Of a DNA stretch of 64,000 nt, positions 20,193-26,619 are shown piece by piece; the stretch's first letter is position 1; every line of letters starts with the position of its first letter. Made by a program: the position numbers and the translations under genes. Below the pieces are notes generated by a model. It saw nothing but the letters and a program-made list of their open reading frames with translations, searched no databases and was not told where the DNA came from. This DNA is from Terasakiella magnetica (GTDB lineage: Bacteria > Pseudomonadota > Alphaproteobacteria > Rhodospirillales > Magnetospirillaceae): assembly GCA_902729415.1 (NCBI GenBank), contig CACVCF010000101.1, positions 1 through 64,000 on the forward strand, given 5' to 3'.

Positions 20193-20992
20193 GGATCTTG
20201 GGTGGTCGTGCCCATCAAGCGCCGGGCGCGGCGGTTTTAGCCGTCGCCCTACTGCTGGCCGCCCCGCCCGCCGGGGCGGCGGTGGAGGAGTTTTCCGCCT
20301 GCGCCGATTGCCCGCCCATGGTGGTGGTTCCGGCAGGCAGTTTCATCATGGGCGATAACAAAGGCCATTCCGCCGCCGAACGCCCCACCGTCAGCATCCG
20401 TTTTCCCCGTCCCTTCGCCCTCGGCCGCACCGAGGTCACCTTCGACCAGTGGCAGCTTTGCGTCGATGCCGGAGCCTGCCGCGGCGGCCAGGATGATCAC
20501 GAATGGGGACGGGGCAAGCGCCCGGTGATCAACGTCACCTGGGCGGATGCCCGCGCCTATGCCGCCTGGATCGGCAAGAAATCGGGGCTGGCCTGCCGCC
20601 TGCCCAGTGAGTCCGAGTGGGAGTACGCCGCCCGCGCCGGAACCACCACCGGCTTTTGGTGGGGCGACACCCCCGGCGGCGACAAGGCCAATTGCCGCGA
20701 TTGCCTGGGCAAGGAGCCCCCCTACGGATCAAAGCCGGTGGGCAGCTTCGCCGCCAATCCCTGGGGCCTTTACGACATGAACGGCAATGTCTGGGAATGG
20801 GTCGAGGATTGCTGGACCCCCGACCACGTCACCCCCGCCCCCGCCGATACCGCCACCTGCGGCGAGCGGGTGACCAAGGGCGGTTCTTGGTACTACTTCT
20901 CAGCCATGTCGCGGGCCTCGGCGCGGGCCAAGATGGATTCCCGCGTGTGGAGCTACAACATCGGCATCCGGGTACTGTGCGAGATCAAATAG
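20189..20992 (+). CDS. Exported FGE/SUMF1-fold protein
   Basis: 267 residues starting with GTG, overlapping the HybE-like gene by four bases. A signal peptide (about residues 1-30, AVLAVALLLAAPPAGAA) is followed by a formylglycine-generating-enzyme-like domain: VVPAGSFIMG, LGRTEVTFDQW, PVINVTWADARAYAAWI, CRLPSESEWEYAARAG, GLYDMNGNVWEWVED and KGGSW. The C-terminus ends GIRVLCEIK and I do not see the paired catalytic cysteines of true sulfatase-activating FGE. More likely a PvdO/NirV-type member with an unknown periplasmic role. Confidence 0.82.
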   Translation: MRILGGRAHQAPGAAVLAVALLLAAPPAGAAVEEFSACADCPPMVVVPAGSFIMGDNKGHSAAERPTVSIRFPRPFALGRTEVTFDQWQLCVDAGACRGGQDDHEWGRGKRPVINVTWADARAYAAWIGKKSGLACRLPSESEWEYAARAGTTTGFWWGDTPGGDKANCRDCLGKEPPYGSKPVGSFAANPWGLYDMNGNVWEWVEDCWTPDHVTPAPADTATCGERVTKGGSWYYFSAMSRASARAKMDSRVWSYNIGIRVLCEIK

Positions 20993-20999
20993 CCCCAAG

Positions 21000-23015
21000 C
21001 TATTCCTTCTTGGCGTCGCGCTCGCGCAGATAATCGTCGGTGGTGCGGGTGACCGGCGGCTTGGGACCGGCCAGCGGCCGCCCCGCCTCCTCGCCCTCGT
21101 ACTGGGCGATCACCCGGCAATCCTCACACATCTTGATCAGGTCCAGCTTGCCGGGAGCGGCGAACATGGAATGGCCGCTCATCCGCTCGACCATGCGGTC
21201 GATCACTGATTTGGAGGCGAAGGGCTTGCCGCAGCGGATGCAGCAATAGGGCTCCTCCTCCTTCAGGGTCTGCCGCGCCCTCGCCATCGGAGTGAAAGAC
21301 AGCCGCGGCACCAAGGTGATGGCCTTTTCCGGGCAGGTCACCCGGCAGAGGCCGCACTGGACGCAATTGGCCTCGATAAAGCCCAGCGACGGTTTGTCGG
21401 CATGTCCGGACAAGGCCTTGGCCGGGCACACCGGAATGCAGGCGAGGCAAAGCGTGCACTTGGCCTGATCCACCACGATGGCGCCGAAGGGCTCACCCGC
21501 CTCCAGGTCCAGCATCTCCACCGGCTTGGGCGCATGGCGGTGGAGATGGGCCAGGGCCAAGGTCAAGGTCTGACGCTTACCGCCCAACACCAAATATTCC
21601 GCCGCGGGCTCCACCGCCGGAGGTGTCTCGGCAGCCAGCGCCGCAGCCAGAGCGGCGGGGTCGGCCTCGACCACCACACGGACCTCGCAGGACCAGCCCA
21701 AGGCCGCAACCACCCGCCCGGCCAACGACGCGGCGGCATCCAGCGGCCCCAGATCGCCCCGCTTGGCCGGATCGGCCAGCACCACCACCCGCGACGCTCC
21801 CTTGGCCAGCGCCGTCAGCAGCAGGTCCGGCCCCAGCGCCGCCACGGTGCTATAGGCCATGGGCAGCACATGGGCGGGCAGGCCTTGGCCGAAGCGGGCC
21901 AGGACGGCCACACTCTCGGCGCCGCGCTCGGCATCGTGGATCAGAAGAACCGGACGCTTGCCCCCCGCCGCCGCGAAGGTCTCCAGCAGGGTGGCGAGGC
22001 GCTGATAGAGGCCGTTGCCCGCCGGAACGTCGAAACGGATGGCGCCGGTGGGGCAGACCGAGGCGCAAGGGCCATGGCCGGAACAGGCATGGGCATCCCA
22101 GGCCGCCGCCTGCCCGCCGGGGGTCAACGCACCCGAGGGGCACACGTCGAAGCAGCGGGTACAGGCCACCTGACCGTTGCGGGAATGGGCGCAGATAGCG
22201 GCATCCACCGTGATCCAGCGCGGCTTTTCGAATTCACCCATCAGGGCGGTGACCTCGGCCAGCGCCTTTTCCAGCGCCGCCGCATTGTCGGGATCAACCC
22301 GCAGCCAGCCGTCGCGCGGCGCCAGCAGCGGCGGCCCAGAGGTCAGGTCCAGGACCACATCGGCGCCAAGCGTGCGCTCGCCGACACCGGTCTCGAACGC
22401 CAGCATGCCGCGCGCCGAGGGGGAAGCCCCGGCCAGATCATCCACCGCCAGCGAAAATGCGCCGAGATGGCCGGAAGCCCGCCGCGGCCTGCCCCGGAAA
22501 ATCCCCAAGGCCCGCACCAAGGGCGGCACCAGATCGGGGCTATGATCGGGCAGCAGCAGACAGGTCACCGCCCGCTCCGGGCTCAGGCGCCGGGCCGCCT
22601 CCAGCACCGCCTGATCGTGCCCTAAGATAAGAATGCGGCCCTCGGAGACCAGGGTGACCGAGGGTGTGGGCGTCAGGTCAAGGACGGATTCGGCGATCAG
22701 GGCCGCCATCTTGGGGGCGGCCTGCCTGGCGTCCACCGACCAGCCCGCCCGGTCGCGGATATCGACGCAGACCGGCGCGGACGCCCCGGCCTGGGCTGCC
22801 AGTTCGGCAAACAACGGCGCTTCCTGGCCGCAACAGACCACCAGGGATTCTCCCGACGCCATCTGGGCGCGGTAGGCCTCGATCTGAGCCCGGCACAGCT
22901 GGAAATAGATCTGGTCCGGCGCCTCGGTCCCAAGCGCCGTGGCGATGGCCGCCGGGTCAAGCGGCATGGAGCCTTCGCACGAACACATCAGAACCCGTCT
23001 GCCGGCTGCTTTCAT
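21000..23015 (-). CDS. Polyferredoxin-type 4Fe-4S protein of the formate dehydrogenase locus
   Basis: 671 residues from the ATG at 23015 (MKAAGRRVLMCSCEGSMP); further upstream the frame runs antisense to fdhD and mobA and is not real. The N-terminal half has Cys-rich CSCEGS and VVCCGQEAP motifs. The second half has several 4Fe-4S motifs: CTRCFDVCPSGAL, CSGHGPCASVCPTGAI, CTLCLACIPVCPAKAL and CVQCGLCRVTCPEKAI. A last CCIRCG/CEDC pair near the C-terminus may bind zinc or another cluster. Such proteins sit beside Tat-type formate dehydrogenase genes in many proteobacteria and probably carry electrons during enzyme maturation or activity. The exact role is unknown. It is divergent from fdhD. Confidence 0.85.
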   Translation of the reverse strand: MKAAGRRVLMCSCEGSMPLDPAAIATALGTEAPDQIYFQLCRAQIEAYRAQMASGESLVVCCGQEAPLFAELAAQAGASAPVCVDIRDRAGWSVDARQAAPKMAALIAESVLDLTPTPSVTLVSEGRILILGHDQAVLEAARRLSPERAVTCLLLPDHSPDLVPPLVRALGIFRGRPRRASGHLGAFSLAVDDLAGASPSARGMLAFETGVGERTLGADVVLDLTSGPPLLAPRDGWLRVDPDNAAALEKALAEVTALMGEFEKPRWITVDAAICAHSRNGQVACTRCFDVCPSGALTPGGQAAAWDAHACSGHGPCASVCPTGAIRFDVPAGNGLYQRLATLLETFAAAGGKRPVLLIHDAERGAESVAVLARFGQGLPAHVLPMAYSTVAALGPDLLLTALAKGASRVVVLADPAKRGDLGPLDAAASLAGRVVAALGWSCEVRVVVEADPAALAAALAAETPPAVEPAAEYLVLGGKRQTLTLALAHLHRHAPKPVEMLDLEAGEPFGAIVVDQAKCTLCLACIPVCPAKALSGHADKPSLGFIEANCVQCGLCRVTCPEKAITLVPRLSFTPMARARQTLKEEEPYCCIRCGKPFASKSVIDRMVERMSGHSMFAAPGKLDLIKMCEDCRVIAQYEGEEAGRPLAGPKPPVTRTTDDYLRERDAKKE

Positions 23016-23093
23016 GAAACTCGTCCCTGCTGTCCGTGCCGCCCATTGTAGGTCGGGCGGGGCACGCCTACTGTAATGTCCAGGAGGACGACA

Positions 23094-23975
23094 ATGGAAG
23101 AGCAGGAAATGTTGGTGCGCCCCAACCCCGAGGATGAACGGCTTTACCAGATCGTGTCGGGCATCGACCACACCGGCCGGACGGTGGAGGCGGCCATCAT
23201 CAACGAGCGGCCCCTGACCATCTTTTTGAATGCCCGCGAGATCGTCACCGCCATGACCATCGGCGACCATCCCGAATATCTGGCGCTGGGCTATCTGCTG
23301 AACCAAAACATGCTGCAAGCCGACGACGAGATCCGCGCCGTCGAGTATGACGAGGAGATCGAGACGGTGGTGGTCCGCACCACCCGTCAGACCGATTACG
23401 AGGAAAAGCTGAAGAAGAAGATCCAGACCTCGGGCTGCGCCATGGGCACGGTGTTCGGCGACGTGATGGAGAAATTCGAGACCATCACCCTGGACACCGG
23501 GGCGCGCTTTCAGACCTCGTGGCTCTATGCACTGCAAAAGTCCATCAACACCATGCCCAGCCTGTACCTCAAGACCGGAGCCATCCATGGCTGCGTGCTG
23601 TGCGAGGGCGACCGCCCCCTGATCTATATGGAGGACGTGGGCCGCCACAACGCCATGGACAAGATCGCGGGCTATATGTTCCGCCACGGCCTTTCCCCCC
23701 TGGGCAAAAGCCTTTACACCACCGGGCGCCTGACCAGCGAGATGGTGATCAAGACGGTGCAGATGGGCATTCCGGTGCTGCTGTCGCGCTCGGGCTTCAC
23801 CGCCTGGGGGGTGGAACTGGCGCGCAAGGCGGGGCTGACCCTGATCGGCCGCGCCAAGGGCAAGCGCTTTATCGCCCTGGCGGGGGCAGAGCGGATCGTG
23901 TTCGACGCCGACCCCGCCCAGGCCCAGGATGAACCCGGTCACCTGTCGCGCAAGGGGAGCCGCGACGATGACTGA
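23094..23975 (+). CDS. fdhD: Formate dehydrogenase accessory sulfurtransferase FdhD
   Basis: Transfers sulfur to the molybdenum cofactor of formate dehydrogenase. 293 residues from the ATG at 23094, preceded by CAGGAGGACGAC. The signature EDVGRHNAMDKIAGY is intact. Unlike E. coli FdhD, where a CxxC motif accepts the sulfur, this protein has CAMG (Cys115 then Gly) there. Instead it has C167-VL-C170 where most family members read HAAAL, three residues after the conserved IHG. The gene overlaps the next by eight bases (ATGACTGA). Confidence 0.88.
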   Translation: MEEQEMLVRPNPEDERLYQIVSGIDHTGRTVEAAIINERPLTIFLNAREIVTAMTIGDHPEYLALGYLLNQNMLQADDEIRAVEYDEEIETVVVRTTRQTDYEEKLKKKIQTSGCAMGTVFGDVMEKFETITLDTGARFQTSWLYALQKSINTMPSLYLKTGAIHGCVLCEGDRPLIYMEDVGRHNAMDKIAGYMFRHGLSPLGKSLYTTGRLTSEMVIKTVQMGIPVLLSRSGFTAWGVELARKAGLTLIGRAKGKRFIALAGAERIVFDADPAQAQDEPGHLSRKGSRDDD

Positions 23976-25092
23976 TACCCCCCTCATCGCCGGGCTGATC
24001 CTGGCGGGCGGCCTGTCGCGGCGCATGGGCGGCGGCGACAAAGCCCTGATCGAAGTCGAGGGCCAAAGCTTCCTCGACCGCTCGATCGAGCGGCTGTCGC
24101 CCCAGGTTGGCCCCATGATCCTCAACGCCAACGGAGATCCCGACCGCTTTGCCCATTTCACCCTGCCGGTGGTCCCTGACGTGGTGGAGGGCTATGCCGG
24201 GCCGCTGGTGGGAGTTCTCACCGGCCTGGAATGGCTGCGCGACCATACCCTGGGCGTCGAATGGATGGTCAGCATCGCCGCCGACACGCCGCTATTTCCC
24301 CTGGATCTGGTCCAGCGTCTGCGGACCGCCGTCATGGCCGAGGGGGCCGAGATCGCCGTCGCCTGCACCAACGGCCAGGCCCATCCCGTCTTCGCCTTGT
24401 GGCCGGTAGCCCTGGCCGGGGAGTTGCGCCGCGCCGTGGTGGACGAGGGTATCCGCAAGATCGACCAGTGGACCGACCGCTATCGGGTGGCGCGGGTGGA
24501 ATGGCCCGCCCGGCCCTGCGACCCCTTCTTCAACGTCAATACCCCGGAGGATGTGGCGCGGCTGCGGATGATCCTGGACGGCTCCCTGCCGCCGGAACCG
24601 CCGCTGCTGGCCCGCACCCCGGTGGCCGTGGTGGTGGAGCGCCGCGACGGCGCCACCGCCTGGGTCAAGGAGACCTGGATGCCGGTGGACGTGATCGCCG
24701 AACCACCGCCCGGCCCGGCCTGGACCCTGCTCAGCCGCGGCGCGGGGACCGAACGCTATCTCGCCACCGGCCTGGAGATGGAGCTTCACCGTTCCGACCT
24801 CGCCAGCTACCGCTATAACCTGGGCGGCAACGACCCCCGCCTCTACGTGGCGCTGCGCCCCAGCGACGGTCCCCAGCCGGTACGGGTGGTGCTGGTCACC
24901 GCCGCCCCCGATCAGGCCCAGGCCTTGAGCGAAAGCGGCGAAGACATCGTCGATGGCCTGCCCATGCCAGAATTGCTGCGGGTCTGGGTAGAACGCTTCT
25001 GCGCCTGCCACCCCCCGGACGAGCCCAAGCGCAAACGCAAGCGCGACACCCTGGATGCCGGACAGACCTTCAGCCGCAAAGACCCGCCATGA
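23968..25092 (+). CDS. mobA: MobA nucleotidyltransferase fused to a DUF3305 domain
   Basis: 374 residues. Residues 1 to about 195 are MobA, molybdenum cofactor guanylyltransferase: LILAGGLSRRMGGGDKAL, the VPDVVEGYAGPLVGVLTGL stretch and FFNVNTPEDVARL. From about 205, PVAVVVERRDGATAWVKETW, LLSRGAGTERYLATGLEMEL and the basic C-terminal tail match DUF3305, a family usually encoded as a separate protein in formate dehydrogenase loci. There is no stop between the two halves. The start is preceded by AAGGGGAG. The fusion links MGD synthesis to an uncharacterised FDH-specific factor. Confidence 0.85.
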   Translation: MTDTPLIAGLILAGGLSRRMGGGDKALIEVEGQSFLDRSIERLSPQVGPMILNANGDPDRFAHFTLPVVPDVVEGYAGPLVGVLTGLEWLRDHTLGVEWMVSIAADTPLFPLDLVQRLRTAVMAEGAEIAVACTNGQAHPVFALWPVALAGELRRAVVDEGIRKIDQWTDRYRVARVEWPARPCDPFFNVNTPEDVARLRMILDGSLPPEPPLLARTPVAVVVERRDGATAWVKETWMPVDVIAEPPPGPAWTLLSRGAGTERYLATGLEMELHRSDLASYRYNLGGNDPRLYVALRPSDGPQPVRVVLVTAAPDQAQALSESGEDIVDGLPMPELLRVWVERFCACHPPDEPKRKRKRDTLDAGQTFSRKDPP

Positions 25093-25535
25093 GCGACGAG
25101 CCGTTCCTGGCCCGCTGGTCGCGGCGCAAGACCAAGGCCAAGGCCGAACCACCGCCCCCCCCCGTACCGGAGGCCAAGGCCGCACCGCCCACCCCTGCAC
25201 CGCCCATCCCCGAGCTTCCGGCGATCGAGAGCCTGACCGCACAATCCGACTTTTCCGTCTTCCTCAAGGATGGTGTTCCCGCCGAGTTGCGCCAAAGCGC
25301 ACTACAACGCCTGTGGGCCAGCGATCCCTCGCTGATGGCGCCGGAAGTCATGGACCTGCACATGCAAGATTACACCACTCCCGCCGTCCCCGAGGTGGTC
25401 AAGACAGCATGGCGGCTGGGCAAGGGCGTGCTGGATCAGGCCGAACTGGGCGAGGAGAGGAAGGCCGAGGCCCTCGCCGCCCAGGACCTCACAGCCAAGA
25501 CGGCCGCAGGCGCGGAGTCCCCCACGGAAGAATGA
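25089..25535 (+). CDS. DUF3306 protein of the formate dehydrogenase locus
   Basis: 148 residues. N-terminal FLARWSRRK, a proline/alanine-rich linker (about 20-45) and the core FSVFLKDGVPAELRQSALQR followed by LWASDP match DUF3306. The family has no known function and is found with DUF3305, TorD and formate dehydrogenase. Starts with an ATGA overlap to mobA. Confidence 0.8.
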   Translation: MSDEPFLARWSRRKTKAKAEPPPPPVPEAKAAPPTPAPPIPELPAIESLTAQSDFSVFLKDGVPAELRQSALQRLWASDPSLMAPEVMDLHMQDYTTPAVPEVVKTAWRLGKGVLDQAELGEERKAEALAAQDLTAKTAAGAESPTEE

Positions 25536-25539
25536 CGCT

Positions 25540-25579
25540 GATATGTGTATTTTACAAAACAAGGTAAAATACACATATC
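25540..25579. promoter_or_regulatory. AT-rich perfect 16-bp inverted repeat before torD
   Basis: GATATGTGTATTTTAC (25540-25555) and its exact complement (25564-25579) flank an 8-base spacer, five bases after the DUF3306 stop. The arms are very AT-rich for this genome. No T-run follows, so a protein-binding operator controlling the fdh structural genes is at least as likely as a terminator. The rest of the gap to torD (25580-25768) holds no gene. Confidence 0.6.
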
Positions 25580-25768
25580 AAAGCAAGTCCAAAGTGACGT
25601 TATAGTCAATCCAATGCTGCGCCGCAATATTCACCTCCATAAGGATATTTCCATAGTCACCATCCCGCCCGTTTTTCTTGACTGGTCTGACCAATGCGAG
25701 GATGATTGCCTTGCATCTTCAAAGGATCGCCAAGGTCTCGGCATAAGACCAGACCAACGGGAGAGAAC

Positions 25769-26374
25769 ATGCAGACAAAGTCTGCCCAGGCTGCACTTGC
25801 CGAGGAAGATTTCCTGCGGGCCAGATTTTATGGTCTGCTGGCGACCTTGCTTGCTTCGGCTCCCCCGGTCGAGTTGCTCGCCCGGCTGGGAGGGCTGAAG
25901 GAAGACGCCACCCCTCTGGGCGCGGCGTTGGGCCAGTTGGCCGCCGCCGCCCGCGCCGCCGATCCCCAGACGGTCGGCGATGAATTCGACGCCCTGTTCA
26001 TCGGCGTGACCGGCGGCGAACTGGTTCCCTATGGCTCGTGGTATCTGACCGGCTTTCTGCACGAAAAGCCGCTGGCCCTGCTGCGCGACGATCTGGCGCG
26101 GCTGGGGGTCGAACGCTCGCCGGGCGTGGCCGAATCCGAAGACCACGCCGCTTCGCTGTTCGAGACCATGCAGGGCCTGATCACCGGCCTGTTCGATCAG
26201 GCTTTGCCCCTGGCCGAACAGAAGGCTTTCTTCGCCACCCACATCCAATGCTGGGCGCCGCGCTTTTTCTCCGACCTGGAGAAGGCCCCCTCCGCCCGCT
26301 TCTATGGTGCGGTCGGGACGGTGGGCCGCGTCTTCCTCGATATCGAAGCCCAAGCTTTTGCCATGTTGGATTGA
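25769..26374 (+). CDS. TorD-family chaperone for formate dehydrogenase
   Basis: 201 residues from the ATG at 25769, behind GGGAGAG. The all-helical TorD/DmsD pattern is clear: FLRARFYGLLATLLASAPP, DEFDALFIG, GGELVPYGSWYLTGFLHEKP and FFATHIQCWAPRFFSDLEKA. These chaperones bind the Tat signal of a molybdoenzyme before export; here the client is almost surely FdhA or the small Tat protein next door. Confidence 0.88.
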   Translation: MQTKSAQAALAEEDFLRARFYGLLATLLASAPPVELLARLGGLKEDATPLGAALGQLAAAARAADPQTVGDEFDALFIGVTGGELVPYGSWYLTGFLHEKPLALLRDDLARLGVERSPGVAESEDHAASLFETMQGLITGLFDQALPLAEQKAFFATHIQCWAPRFFSDLEKAPSARFYGAVGTVGRVFLDIEAQAFAMLD

Positions 26375-26397
26375 CCCCCCGCCTGATGGAGCGTCCC

Positions 26398-26607
26398 ATG
26401 ACCGACACGCCTGCCCCGGATAATTCCGCCACTCCCGCCTTGGGCCGCCGCGCCTTTCTGCGAAGTGTCGGCCTGACCGCCGGGGCCGCGACGGTCGTCG
26501 GCACCAGCCGTGAAGCCGAATCCAAGGCCCGGACCCTGTCTCAGACGGGCGAGGGCTATCACGAAACCGAGCATGTCCGGCGCGCTTACGAAGCCGCAGC
26601 GTTCTAG
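26398..26607 (+). CDS. Small Tat-signal protein of the formate dehydrogenase region
   Basis: 69 residues. A twin-arginine signal (LGRRAFLRSVGLTAGAATVV) takes up most of the protein, leaving a short tail ending YHETEHVRRAYEAAAF. This matches the family described as formate dehydrogenase region TAT target, always found just before the catalytic subunit gene. Function unknown; possibly a small exported subunit or a chaperone decoy. Starts 23 bases after torD. Confidence 0.85.
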   Translation: MTDTPAPDNSATPALGRRAFLRSVGLTAGAATVVGTSREAESKARTLSQTGEGYHETEHVRRAYEAAAF

Positions 26608-26619
26608 GGAGAAACCGCC

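Noticed and set aside
23016..24161. Extension of the minus-strand polyferredoxin frame up to 24161
   Set aside because: This part runs antisense to fdhD and mobA, has low-complexity His/Gly/Ala composition, and the motif-bearing protein begins at the ATG at 23015.
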